Shown here piece after piece: positions 45,003-52,022 of a stretch of 64,000 bases of DNA. A program made the translations under genes and the position numbers. The number at the start of each line of letters is the position of its first letter. Position 1 is the stretch's first letter. The DNA is taken from NCBI GenBank assembly GCA_963665045.2, contig CAXXJQ010000008.1:71280-135279 (forward strand), in the 5' to 3' direction. The notes beneath the pieces are model-generated. The model made no database searches, was not told where the DNA came from, and saw only the letters and a program-made list of their open reading frames with translations. Source of the DNA: JAFGRU01 sp016934985. GTDB taxonomy: Bacteria > Desulfobacterota > Desulfuromonadia > Desulfuromonadales > JAAYDE01.

Positions 45003-45662
45003 TTAACTCTGCTGCCAGGCTTGCTGCCAGAAATTGATTTCACAGCGGGCGCTGGCGACAAAGGCACGGACAGCTTCGTTTAGCTCTGTCTCATGGCGGC
45101 CTGCGGCCCAGCGGTTCAGACATTCAATCCACTGTTCAGCCATTTCCTGTACCGAAGGGTCGGCGTAGAGGTCGAGCCAGAGCCTGTAGGGATGGCTTGG
45201 GTCAGCGGTATTCTTGCGCAGCGCCAGGCGCCGGCCTACTTCAGCGTAGAGAACGGTACAGGGGACAGCCGCTGCAAGAGCTACCAGTGCGGAGTCATGC
45301 TTTGCCGCACTGGCTTCCTGGTCAATATATGCCGTTGTTGCAGGGCCGGGAGTTTCATCAGACCACGTCAGCTGAAGTTGTTTAAATAATTGTCCCTGAA
45401 TTCCCAGCTCCGCCTCTTCGGACAGCCTGGCCGAGTCTTCAAAAAGAATTCGATCTGCCACTGACGCCGCCCGGCCGGCAAGTATCCGGCACACCCGCAC
45501 GTAATTCTGCAGATATAAGCCATCCTGGACCAGGTAGCTCTGTATCTGCCTTTTGCTCAGTGCTCCGGCAGCCAGCCCTTCTACAAAAGGATGTGCGACG
45601 GCCTGCTCCCATACGGGGCCGCACGCATCCAGACAGCGTTGATAAAAAGACGGCTCATTCAT
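45003..45662 (-). CDS. tenA: TenA/thiaminase-II family protein
   Basis: A 219-residue helical protein of the TenA family. In thiamine salvage it hydrolyses aminopyrimidine products to hydroxymethylpyrimidine. The catalytic-type cysteine is in AAVPCTVLYAEVG, and SYLVQDGLYLQNYVRV is the N-terminal family motif. The start is ATG 45662 or GTG 45665. It lies 37 bp after the stop of a SAM-dependent methyltransferase gene, forming a probable operon. No TPP riboswitch was found upstream. Some TenA-related proteins act on other substrates, and the methyltransferase partner is unusual. Confidence 0.83.
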   Translation of the reverse strand: MNEPSFYQRCLDACGPVWEQAVAHPFVEGLAAGALSKRQIQSYLVQDGLYLQNYVRVCRILAGRAASVADRILFEDSARLSEEAELGIQGQLFKQLQLTWSDETPGPATTAYIDQEASAAKHDSALVALAAAVPCTVLYAEVGRRLALRKNTADPSHPYRLWLDLYADPSVQEMAEQWIECLNRWAAGRHETELNEAVRAFVASARCEINFWQQAWQQS

Positions 45663-45699
45663 CACATCAGGTTTACAACGTTAACTGTTTGACAACCAG

Positions 45700-46401
45700 C
45701 TAGGGTTTTACTGCACAGACGGCCACATAGTCGCCTGATTGATAGCCCTCAACGGGATCTTCCGGGCTGGTATCGGAAAAACAGGGGTGCCTGGTTAGAG
45801 TCTGCGCATAAGCGAGGTCTGTAAAGCCGCTTTTCAGGGCCGCATCAATTTTATCCTGGGTGGGCCGCCAGTTGGCACCGCCTGCAAGTTCAATAGGGTA
45901 AGGGTCCTGGGGCAGGACACCGCGCAAACGCTCATCCGTCCAGGTGCCGTAGGCCCCGCCAAGACGGTACAGGACTCCGTATGAGCTTTCTGCCGGAATA
46001 TCAATGAGAAGAAGCCTGCCGCCAGTCTTCAACAGGCGGTGGGCTTCAGCCACGGCCGTATCCAGATCGGCAATGTAGCCGGGGGAACCGTTGAACATAA
46101 CGGTGTCGTAGATGCCGTCCTCAATGGGCATTTTTTCCGCGCCGGCCTCTATTACCGTCATGCCGCGTTTACGGGCGATTTCTCCCATTGGTGGGGATGG
46201 CTCCAGTCCTTCTGTTATGGAAATGCCGTACTGCTTCTGGAGCAGTTGCTCAAACAAGCCGGTTCCGCAGCCTACGCTCAAGGTTCTGCCGGGGTTGCTT
46301 CCCAGCACATGAGCCACCAGGCGCAGCTCCGATTCCAGGACGGCCTCATTTCTTTGAAACCATGCGTCGTACGCATCTGAATGTTCGTCAAAGGTAATCA
46401 T
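45700..46401 (-). CDS. Class I SAM-dependent methyltransferase
   Basis: A 233-residue protein, start at ATG 46401 with GAGAGAG upstream. A longer in-frame upstream reading is not supported. The methyltransferase motifs are GRTLSVGCGTGLFEQLL (motif I), GLEPSPPMGEIARKRG (motif II-like acidic) and GIYDTVMFNGSPGYIADLDTAV (motif IV). The substrate is not known. It is the first gene of a pair with tenA. The upstream region holds a GCC-TTC-GGC hairpin and a GGGTGTCGGCGGCTGTGGGTG stretch. Confidence 0.85.
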   Translation of the reverse strand: MITFDEHSDAYDAWFQRNEAVLESELRLVAHVLGSNPGRTLSVGCGTGLFEQLLQKQYGISITEGLEPSPPMGEIARKRGMTVIEAGAEKMPIEDGIYDTVMFNGSPGYIADLDTAVAEAHRLLKTGGRLLLIDIPAESSYGVLYRLGGAYGTWTDERLRGVLPQDPYPIELAGGANWRPTQDKIDAALKSGFTDLAYAQTLTRHPCFSDTSPEDPVEGYQSGDYVAVCAVKP

Positions 46402-46827
46402 TTTCTCTCTCGTCGTTAAAATATTAAAATTGCATGCTATTAAAATTGCCGAAGGCAATAAAAAATAATATTTTCCGGCACCCACAGCCGCCGACACCCG
46501 GGAAAATAAAATTGGTCTAACCTTTTAATTCAGCAGGACTTCCATGTCAACCCAAAATCTTATAGCAAAAAGCTGGCGTTCCGCCAATCTGATGTTTTTA
46601 AACAAGTTTTTACAAAGCCAGGCAGTCACTGTAAATGTCATCTCGCAGTTTTTAAAATATCAGGGGCGGAAGTAGATTGGGGCCGGTTTACTGTTGCTTG
46701 ATCGCGCTTTTTGGCGGAGGAAAGATTTTCCCATGGAAAGAATTCAATATTTTTAATATGGTATGAAGGATTGCATATTTAAACCAGGTTCCTACCTCAG
46801 GGTACCTCCCCAGGTAAGGAGTTCAAA
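46402..46827. other. Intergenic region before the HEPN/MNT pair
   Basis: About 425 bp without a gene, divergent between the methyltransferase and the toxin-antitoxin pair. A small hairpin ATTGCC-TTC-GGCAAT lies near 46451-46465. No known riboswitch was recognised. Confidence 0.4.
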
Positions 46828-47253
46828 ATGAAAGATATTCGCTGGAAGCAACGTTTCAGTAATTTTACCATGGCCCTTCAAACCCTTCACAGGGCCGTCG
46901 ATCTGTCCAAACAGCGCGATTTGTCTGAGCTGGAGCAACAAGGGCTGATTCAAGGTTTTGAATTCACCCATGAACTCGCGTGGAATGTGTTTAAGGACTA
47001 CCTTGAAGAACAGGGCTTTGTCGGCATTATCGGTTCCAAAAACGCAACCCGAGAAGCTTTCAAAAATGGTTTGGTTGGCGAAGGCGATGCTTGGATGGAT
47101 ATGATCAAGGCCCGAAATTTGACTTCTCACACTTACAACACAAGTCTTGCGGCGGATATCGTGAAGGACATATTGACGCGTTTTTATCCTGCCTTTACGG
47201 ATATGGAGCAGCGTTTTTCCCAGTTGCGGGATCGGGAGGAAGGCGAAACGTGA
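46828..47253 (+). CDS. HEPN-like nucleotidyltransferase substrate-binding protein (HI0074 type)
   Basis: A 141-residue helical protein (RWKQRFSNFTMALQTLHRAVD, DLSELEQQGLIQGFEFTHELAWNVFKDYLEEQG, MIKARNLTSHTYN) of the HI0074/HEPN type. It is the partner of a minimal nucleotidyltransferase; in such pairs the HEPN protein is the toxic RNase-type component or the NTase substrate-binding protein. The RNLTSHTYN segment is the RxxxxH-like motif of HEPN. AAGGAG precedes the ATG. The stop overlaps the next gene's GTG by 4 nt. Confidence 0.87.
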   Translation: MKDIRWKQRFSNFTMALQTLHRAVDLSKQRDLSELEQQGLIQGFEFTHELAWNVFKDYLEEQGFVGIIGSKNATREAFKNGLVGEGDAWMDMIKARNLTSHTYNTSLAADIVKDILTRFYPAFTDMEQRFSQLRDREEGET

Positions 47254-47555
47254 ATTTCGGGTTGTCTGCCTCTAATATCGCCAAGATTCGCGGGGTTTTT
47301 TCCCGGTTTCCAACCGTGGAAAAAGCAGCCCTTTACGGTTCACGTGCCAGGGGGAATTTTAAGAAAGGATCGGATATAGACCTGACCCTTTTTGGCGAAA
47401 ATCTCACTACACAAGAGCTTGGCGCAATCGCCGATGAGCTTGACGACCTGCTTTTGCCGTACACTATTGATCTTTCCATCTATGAGCATATAGACAATGC
47501 CGGGTTGCGCGAGCATATCGACCGTGTCGGGCAGGTCTTTTACGAAAAAGATTAA
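47250..47555 (+). CDS. Minimal nucleotidyltransferase (MNT) antitoxin-type protein
   Basis: A 101-residue protein with the nucleotidyltransferase signature ALYGSRARGNFKKGSDIDLTLFG (G-S-x-A-R-G...SDIDL) and a later LPYTIDLSIYEHI holding the third acidic residue. The GTG start at 47250 overlaps the preceding stop (GTGA). With the HEPN-type partner it forms a type VII-like toxin-antitoxin module in which the NTase modifies and neutralises the toxin. The pair lies at the border of an IS110-containing accessory region. Confidence 0.87.
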   Translation: MNFGLSASNIAKIRGVFSRFPTVEKAALYGSRARGNFKKGSDIDLTLFGENLTTQELGAIADELDDLLLPYTIDLSIYEHIDNAGLREHIDRVGQVFYEKD

Positions 47556-47626
47556 TAGAGGGGTAAATGAAGTTAATAAACGGTCCCTGTTGGGGCCGGT
47601 TATTTTCCGCTTTTCCTTCAGACATA

Positions 47627-47637
47627 ATGGCTGTCAG
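47627..47637 (+). repeat. Left subterminal inverted repeat of the IS110-type element
   Basis: ATGGCTGTCAG; its reverse complement is at 49172-49182. Confidence 0.75.
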
Positions 47638-47728
47638 CCAGTAGAAAATAAGTGACCTGCCCCTTGCAAACGTGGATTATGTGAGGATCATTGATACCCA
47701 CACAGAGCCATAACCAAGGAGGCAGGTC

Positions 47729-48844
47729 ATGAAAAAGAATAACATTTTTGTTGGTCTTGATGTTCACAAAAATTCCATTCATGTTGCGTTGGCCGATGAT
47801 GGCCGCCATGGCGATGTACGCTCTTATGGCACCATCGAAGGCGATCTCGTGGCACTCCACAAGGTTGTTCGAAAACTGCAAAGTACTGGAGCGACCCTGC
47901 ACTTTGTTTATGAAGCCGGACCTTGCGGTTACGATATTTACCGCTCTTTGACAAGCCAAGGCCTTGACTGTACGGTCGTAGCGCCCTCAAAAATCCCGCG
48001 GAAAAGCGGGGACCGGATCAAAAATGATCGCCGTGATGCCGTTAACCTGGCCCGCCTGCACCGTTCGGGAGAACTGACGGCCGTTTACGTTCCGACCGCA
48101 GAAGATGAAGCCATGCGGGATCTGACTCGGGGCCGTGAAGATGCCGTCAAAGCCCTCCGCGTTGCCAGACAACTGCTGCTGGCCTTTTTGCTTCGCCACG
48201 GCTATCACTACAGCGGTCAATCCTATTGGAGCAAAGCCCACTTCAACTGGATTGCCGATATCAAAATGCCGCATCGGGCCCAGCAGGTTGCGCTCCAGGA
48301 ATATGTTCATGGAATCCAGGAACAGCTGGGTCGCGTACAGCGGCTTTCCGGGCAGATTCGGGATCTGATCCCGGATTGGCAACTGGCCCCACTCGTAGGC
48401 GCCCTGCAGGCCCTGCGGGGGGTTTCCCTGATTGTTGCCGCGACAACGGTGGCCGAACTCGGCGACCTGACCCGATTTGCATCGGCAAAACAGTTAATGG
48501 CTTATCTGGGACTGGTGCCCAGCGAACACTCCACCGGAGACAGTATCCGCCGGGGCGGTATCACCAAAACCGGCAATGGACATGTTCGGCGCGCCCTCAC
48601 GGAAGCCGCTCATGCCTATAGCCATCCGCCCCGGGAGAGTCGAGTCCTGCTGGCTCGCCTGGAGGGTCTGTCCCAGGAAGTCCGGCAGATTGCCTGGAAA
48701 GCACAGCTTCGGCTCTGTGGACGCTTTAGAAGACTGATGGCCAGGGGGAAGAATCGAAAAACAGTGGTCATAGCTACGGCTCGTGAGCTGGTCGCCTTCA
48801 TGTGGGCCATTGCGCAGGTCATTCAGCCAGGGTCCCGAGCATAG
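47729..48844 (+). CDS. IS110-family transposase (DEDD + C-terminal serine)
   Basis: A complete 371-residue transposase. The N-terminal RuvC-like DEDD domain starts MKKNNIFVGLDVHKNSIHVAL and continues with FVYEAGPCGYDIYRSL and KNDRRDAVNLARLH. The C-terminal domain has LVGALQALRGVSLIVAATTVAELGDLTRF, GLVPSEHSTGDSIRRGGITKTGN (with the proposed catalytic serine) and RRALTEAAHAY. AAGGAGGCAGGTC precedes the ATG. These proteins act with a guide RNA to choose target and donor DNA. A second, truncated 3' copy is at 52023-52454. Confidence 0.95.
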   Translation: MKKNNIFVGLDVHKNSIHVALADDGRHGDVRSYGTIEGDLVALHKVVRKLQSTGATLHFVYEAGPCGYDIYRSLTSQGLDCTVVAPSKIPRKSGDRIKNDRRDAVNLARLHRSGELTAVYVPTAEDEAMRDLTRGREDAVKALRVARQLLLAFLLRHGYHYSGQSYWSKAHFNWIADIKMPHRAQQVALQEYVHGIQEQLGRVQRLSGQIRDLIPDWQLAPLVGALQALRGVSLIVAATTVAELGDLTRFASAKQLMAYLGLVPSEHSTGDSIRRGGITKTGNGHVRRALTEAAHAYSHPPRESRVLLARLEGLSQEVRQIAWKAQLRLCGRFRRLMARGKNRKTVVIATARELVAFMWAIAQVIQPGSRA

Positions 48845-49171
48845 CAATTTATATCAAAGATCGACGTTTAAAAAAATCCAGCAAGGAGGCAGCGAGAAAC
48901 CTGCATAAAATACATCCCAGGTCAGAGCCAGAGACGCGATCACGTTCAGGAGAACCCTCGAGAAGGCTGTGCGAATAAGGCCAAAACGCCGAATTTCCGA
49001 CTTCAGAGCGAGGCAGCTCCGCGACGAAGCCAAGTCATGCGGTATCCAACCCGCGTATATCAGAGTGATCAAACGTCGTCACCAGATCCCGTCTCTGCCT
49101 GTGCCCTGGGGTAACAAACAAGGCAAAAACCCTGAAAAGCAAGGGCGGGGACGTGTTTATTCTATTGACAA
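48845..49171 (+). ncRNA. Candidate guide (bridge/seek) RNA region of the IS110-type element
   Basis: This 327-bp region between the transposase stop and the right inverted repeat has no open frame of gene quality. In IS1111-type elements the programmable guide RNA is encoded here. It is kept in the truncated second IS copy at 52455-52781 with only a few base changes. The RNA boundaries and loops were not defined. Confidence 0.4.
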
Positions 49172-49182
49172 CTGACAGCCAT
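49172..49182 (-). repeat. Right subterminal inverted repeat of the IS110-type element
   Basis: CTGACAGCCAT, complementary to 47627-47637. The same sequence ends the truncated copy at 52782-52792. Confidence 0.75.
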
Positions 49183-49186
49183 ATCA

Positions 49187-49340
49187 GCCTTCGGACGAAT
49201 AACCTGATTAATCTTTTGCCCCTTCCCATTAACAGGAGTATTTTATGTAAGGTTTAATGGTGGTTTGAAGTAGGGAAAGGGGAAAAAATTGGCAGGCAAG
49301 CCGCTATAGCTTGAAGTAGCCAGATAGCGGGTTTTTTGTG
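49187..49340 (+). repeat. Structured repeat R, copy R1 (unit A)
   Basis: About 155 bp. CTTTTGCCCCTTCCC (49213-49227) pairs with GGGAAAGGGGAAAA further on; CCGCTATAGC...AGATAGCGG forms a second hairpin (49301-49330) followed by T6. Between them lies AGGAGTATTTT followed by ATG TAA, so the short ORF is interrupted here. Confidence 0.8.
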
Positions 49341-49450
49341 CAATAGGGGGACTGGCGGCAAATTTTGATCTTGCCTTCTTACAGGCCTGACCCTACTCAC
49401 TTCGAAGATCAATTACAACGGAAGCCTAACAGATGCCCCCGGGAAATTTT

Positions 49451-49753
49451 ATGCCGAAATTGATGTGCTGGATTACAGCCTGTCCTGGACTGCCCGACAA
49501 TCAGCGTTTCTGGGACATGGTTCGTATTGATGCTCAACCCCACCGCCTGTCTCTGGATATCGACCAGGAATCGGATGCGTTGATCCTTGATCTTCAGAAA
49601 GAGGGAATTATCGGCAAAAAAGCCGCAGCCAAAAGTTTCCGTTTCGAGTGGATGGATGACAAGGTTCTACGCCTGGTCTATCTGTTCAGCAAAAAACCGA
49701 TCCCCCTGTTGCAGATCAACCTGCCGGCCGACTATCAGCAGGAGCTTTTCTGA
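49451..49753 (+). CDS. Unrecognised 100-aa protein, copy A
   Basis: An open frame of 100 residues from ATG 49451 (GGGAAA upstream; an in-frame ATG at 49433 is possible). It begins MPKLMCWITACPGLPDNQRFWDM and ends LLQINLPADYQQELF. The central part is mixed alpha/beta-like with charged residues; no signal peptide, membrane segment or familiar motif is visible, and I do not recognise the family. An almost identical copy is at 53061. The few amino-acid differences (L/R, M/T, Y/H) are accompanied by silent changes. A hairpin follows the stop directly. Confidence 0.6.
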   Translation: MPKLMCWITACPGLPDNQRFWDMVRIDAQPHRLSLDIDQESDALILDLQKEGIIGKKAAAKSFRFEWMDDKVLRLVYLFSKKPIPLLQINLPADYQQELF

Positions 49754-49795
49754 AAATTGGAGGGTGAATAGCGAGACTATTCGCCCTAAAAATTT
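49753..49795 (+). terminator. Hairpin after the unknown ORF, copy A
   Basis: AGGGTGAATAG...CTATTCGCCCT pairs with a 5-nt loop; the outer AAAATTGG/TTTT part is imperfect here but perfect in copy B. It resembles a terminator. Confidence 0.55.
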
Positions 49796-49858
49796 TGGGA
49801 ATATGAACCGATTTACCTTCTTTGCAGTAGATTCATTCCCAAGCTCGATAGTCTTCTC
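49796..49858. repeat. MITE-like repeat half, copy M5
   Basis: AATATGAACCGATTTACCTTCTTTGC and GTAGATTCATTCCCAAGCTCG resemble the right half of copy M2. The left half is missing, replaced by the hairpin. Confidence 0.55.
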
Positions 49859-49939
49859 ACAAGATGAAAAGGAATGGGGGTCCTGATATGCGTACCGGTC
49901 TAATAGCCCGCTTAACCCCCGCTTTCCACAACAGTCTTC

Positions 49940-50098
49940 AGCCACCGGACTAATTACCTGATAATCCTCTTGCCCCTTCCATCAACAGGAGTATTTTATG
50001 AAAGGTTTAATGTTGGTTTGAAGTAGGGAAAGGGGAAAAGATGGACAGGCAAGCCGCTATAGCTGGAAAAAGCCAGATAGCGGTTTTTTTGTGAAAGT
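49940..50098 (+). repeat. Structured repeat R, copy R2 (unit A)
   Basis: The best-preserved copy. After AGGAGTATTTT an ATG opens a 7-codon ORF (49998-50021, MKGLMLV and stop). TTGCCCCTTCC pairs with GGGAAAGGGG. CCGCTATAGCTGG and CCAGATAGCGG (50054-50083) form a hairpin followed by T7. Confidence 0.85.
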
Positions 50099-50181
50099 TG
50101 GGTGTCTGAAGAAATTTCTTGATATTTCAACAATGCAAGCCTGACGCCTACTTGACCATATTTAATATTGGCAAAAAACTG

Positions 50182-50312
50182 TTGACGGTTTTCGGGTTTC
50201 CAATGACGATTGACCATTGACAAATGACGATTCAAACCCGAGCAATGACTATTGACGGTTCACCCTGGCTCAACAACAAATGACACTTAAAAATTGACCA
50301 CTGACGGGTCTG
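50182..50312. repeat. Low-complexity TTGAC/ATTGAC heptamer-like repeats, unit A
   Basis: A cluster of TGACGATTGACCATTGAC-type short repeats, irregular and not CRISPR-like. A matching tract is at 53809-53939 in unit B. Confidence 0.6.
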
Positions 50313-50379
50313 GGTTTCCCTAACAGCTTTCAGCCTTAGGGCAACCAACCAAAACAAAGGACCATAATCTCCCTTGACC

Positions 50380-50694
50380 TTATGCGGCGCTCATTGGCTC
50401 AATTTTTTTAAGTTCCTTTTGGTAAAGCTGTTGAGAATCCCAGAGGTCGCGTGCATTTTGGGCGTTAAGCCAGAACTGCGGCGAATTGCCGAAAAGCCTG
50501 GATAAGCGCAGGGCCATTACAGGGGTAATGGATCGTCTTTCCCTGAGAATTTCATTGATTGTCTGACGCGATACACCCAGGGCATTCGCCAGGGATGCAG
50601 TCGTCAGATGGAAATCCGGCATAAAATCCTCACGCAGGATTTCTCCGGGATGGGTCGGAGGAATGGTTCGTTTTTCTGTGTTTGCTAAAGTCAT
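50380..50694 (-). CDS. higA: HigA-family antitoxin (XRE), orphan copy A
   Basis: A 104-residue protein of the HigA family: PPTHPGEILREDFMPDFHLTTASLANALGVSRQTINEILRERRS is the XRE helix-turn-helix, followed by ALRLSRLFGNSPQFWLNAQNARDLW. In complete loci it neutralises HigB and represses the promoter. Here the toxin gene just upstream has a large internal deletion (see 50706-50766), so the antitoxin is orphan. AAGGA precedes the ATG. A palindrome lies in the upstream promoter. Copy B at 54007 is nearly identical. Confidence 0.92.
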   Translation of the reverse strand: MTLANTEKRTIPPTHPGEILREDFMPDFHLTTASLANALGVSRQTINEILRERRSITPVMALRLSRLFGNSPQFWLNAQNARDLWDSQQLYQKELKKIEPMSAA

Positions 50695-50705
50695 GGTGTT
50701 AGTCC

Positions 50706-50766
50706 TTAATGATAGTCGGTTATTTCAAACCATTTGAGTTTCTTTGTCGGCAAATGTTTTGATCAT
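50706..50766 (-). pseudogene. higB: HigB toxin remnant (internal deletion scar), copy A
   Basis: On the minus strand ATG 50766 opens MIKTFADKETQMV, the normal start of HigB toxins (MIKTFAD-type), and stops after 13 codons. Six bases earlier in another frame TTT GAA ATA ACC GAC TAT CAT TAA gives FEITDYH and a stop, which matches the usual HigB C-terminus (EIVDYH-like). The middle 70 or so codons are missing. The end lies 11 bp before the higA ATG, the natural spacing. The same scar is present in copy B. Confidence 0.7.
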
Positions 50767-50772
50767 GACTCA

Positions 50773-50801
50773 ATGATAAACTGTCACGTGATAGTTGCCA
50801 A
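50773..50801 (-). promoter_or_regulatory. Promoter and palindromic HigA operator, copy A
   Basis: On the minus strand TTGGCA and TATCAT are 17 bp apart. The spacer is the 18-bp palindrome AACTATCACGTGACAGTT (one mismatch). HigA antitoxins repress by binding such a palindrome over the promoter. It leads directly to the toxin remnant and higA. Confidence 0.75.
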
Positions 50802-50961
50802 TCGGGTTTGTTATCCAAAGGACCGGTTAAATAATATTTTTCTCCGCGTTCTTCGCGATCTCTGCGGGCAAAAGATTTTCTCCAACAACCTTCAGCCTTC
50901 CTGCCTGGTTTTCATGACCATTAACGGTTGACGATTCAACCTTTTCTTTTTTCAGGTTGGA

Positions 50962-50997
50962 TTGACAGTTCTGCCAAGTGTTGGTATTGTTGCCAAC
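50962..50997 (+). promoter_or_regulatory. Promoter of tumE, apparently leaderless, copy A
   Basis: TTGACA (50962-50967) and TATTGT (50985-50990) are 17 bp apart. The start codon at 50998 is 7 bp after the -10 end, where transcription should begin, and there is no Shine-Dalgarno. TGTTGG...CCAACA around the -10 is an imperfect operator-like inverted repeat. Confidence 0.65.
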
Positions 50998-51279
50998 ATG
51001 GCGGCTGAGTTGCTACTCAAAGAACACCTGGTGATTGGCGAAGATGCGTTCGTTGAGCTGATAATTTGGCGTTTGCCTTCACCTGCGATGAGCAGCTGGC
51101 ACGCCTTCCAGTACAGGTTCGCGTTGGTAGTCGAAGGGAAATGCGTCCTTTGCTATGATAATGAGCCGGGAAAAGGCGACCAAAAACATTATGGTGGAAA
51201 AGAAATACCCTACGAATTCACCACACCCGGGCAGCTGATGGATGATTTCTGGCGAGATGTTGAGAAATGGAGGTCCTGA
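50998..51279 (+). CDS. tumE: TumE-type toxin (DUF6516), copy A
   Basis: A 93-residue protein of the DUF6516/TumE family. FVELIIWRLPSP, the core CYDNEPGKGDQKHYGGKEIPY and the C-terminal QLMDDFWRDVEKWRS are typical. In the family the core reads about RYDNExGKGDHxH; copy A has Cys for Arg and Gln for His, while copy B keeps both, so copy A may be weakened. It starts at ATG 50998 without a Shine-Dalgarno. It is followed by tumA after 1 bp, forming a toxin-antitoxin operon. Confidence 0.82.
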   Translation: MAAELLLKEHLVIGEDAFVELIIWRLPSPAMSSWHAFQYRFALVVEGKCVLCYDNEPGKGDQKHYGGKEIPYEFTTPGQLMDDFWRDVEKWRS

Positions 51280-51280
51280 T

Positions 51281-51622
51281 ATGCGTACAGTGACACTAGT
51301 GGTATCATCGTTGGAGAATACCCGGACACGAGTAAAAGAGTCATTTTCCGGGAAGGCCCAGGGGACATTCATAAGTTTTGAGTCTCCCGCGCTTCTTTTC
51401 AAGGTGCTTTCCGGCAAACGCTGGGAACTGCTCAAGCTCATGACCGGCGCCGGTCCCATGGCGATTCGGGAGGCGGCCCGGCGCAGCGGAAGGGATGTGA
51501 AATCCGTCCACATGGACGTTCACGCCCTGCTGAACGCCGGCATTCTCGAAAAGACCGAAAACGGTCTGGTCGAGTTCCCTTATGATGCCGTCCATGTCGA
51601 TTTCACCCTGAAGGCCGCCTGA
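51281..51622 (+). CDS. tumA: TumA-type antitoxin (HVO_A0114-like winged helix), copy A
   Basis: A 113-residue protein from ATG 51281 (GGAGG upstream). After LEVT-like short strands (VVSSLENTRTRVKESFSGK) there is a winged helix: LLFKVLSGKRWELLKLMTGAGPMAIREAARRSGRDVKSVHMDVHALLNAGILEK. This fits the HVO_A0114-type DNA-binding antitoxin partner of TumE. The ATG is 1 nt after the tumE stop. It is nearly identical to copy B at 54909. Confidence 0.82.
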   Translation: MRTVTLVVSSLENTRTRVKESFSGKAQGTFISFESPALLFKVLSGKRWELLKLMTGAGPMAIREAARRSGRDVKSVHMDVHALLNAGILEKTENGLVEFPYDAVHVDFTLKAA

Positions 51623-51756
51623 TTCGTAATCAGTCGGTTACAGCCATTTTTAGGAATACAGCCGGACCCGCTGGAACCTGTTTTTGTTTGCCTTCCTACC
51701 GCTTCTGGCTTTTTACAAATGACAATTAACAAGTGACTTTTGACGGGTTTTACCTT
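51623..51756. other. Noncoding region after tumA, unit A
   Basis: Short REP-like TTGAC tracts near 51718-51750. No gene. Confidence 0.4.
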
Positions 51757-51917
51757 CAGCCTTCGGCCTAATAACCTGATTATCCCCTTGCGCCTTCCCA
51801 TCAACAGGAGTATTTTAATAAAGATTTAATGTTTGCCTGAACCAGGAGAGGGAACGATGCTCAAGCGAACCGCTATAGCTGGAAAAGACCAGATAGCGGT
51901 TTTTTTGTGAAAGTTGG
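51757..51917 (+). repeat. Structured repeat R, copy R3 (unit A, degenerate)
   Basis: The Shine-Dalgarno-like AGGAGTATTTT is followed by AATAAA rather than ATGAAA, so the short ORF is lost. The middle part (ACCAGGAGAGGGAACGATGC) differs strongly from other copies. The CCGCTATAGCTGG...CCAGATAGCGG hairpin with T7 is intact. Confidence 0.8.
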
Positions 51918-52022
51918 GAACCTGAAGAAACCCTTGGTACTTCAAGAACTCAGGCCTGACACCACACTGTTACAGCGGTCTGCTTCCAGCAAGAGTCAAA
52001 CGGCGACTTGACCCCTTCACTA
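51918..52022. repeat. End of unit A, REP-like tail and duplication junction
   Basis: TCAAGAACTCAGGCCTGACACC and GAGTCAAACGGCGACTTGACCCC are followed at 52023 by CTGCGGGG of the transposase. The same tail closes unit B at 55657 but leads to unrelated sequence. The REP-like nature is an inference from its palindromic composition. Confidence 0.6.

Larger units (their letters stand above)
47620..49190 (+). mobile_element. IS110-family (IS1111-type) insertion sequence, complete
   Basis: The element is bounded by inverted repeats ATGGCTGTCAG (47627-47637) and CTGACAGCCAT (49172-49182), subterminal as in the IS1111 group. It encodes a complete 371-residue transposase on the plus strand. Noncoding DNA is about 90 bp on the left and 338 bp on the right. 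The long right end, downstream of the transposase, is where the guide (bridge/seek) RNA is encoded in IS1111-type elements. Exact ends are inferred from the repeats; no flanking target duplication is expected for this family. Confidence 0.8.
48413..52019. repeat. Unit A of a 3.6-kb tandem duplication
   Basis: From CTGCGGGG in the middle of the IS110 transposase to TTGACCCCTTCA at 52019. Unit B begins at 52023 with the same CTGCGGGG. The offset is 3610 bp for the first kilobases, then 3627 bp after a 17-bp tandem insert in unit B. The units contain the same genes in the same order. Confidence 0.92.

Noticed and set aside
46402..46500. TPP riboswitch before the methyltransferase-tenA pair
   Set aside because: No CUGAGA or the other TPP core elements were seen on the minus strand.
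49187..50098. Integron attC sites or c-di-GMP (GEMM) riboswitches in repeat R
   Set aside because: The R'/R'' core (RYYYAAC/GTTRRRY) is lacking and the GEMM conserved loops are missing.
50182..50312. CRISPR-like array of TTGAC repeats
   Set aside because: Repeats are short, irregular and without unique spacers of constant length.
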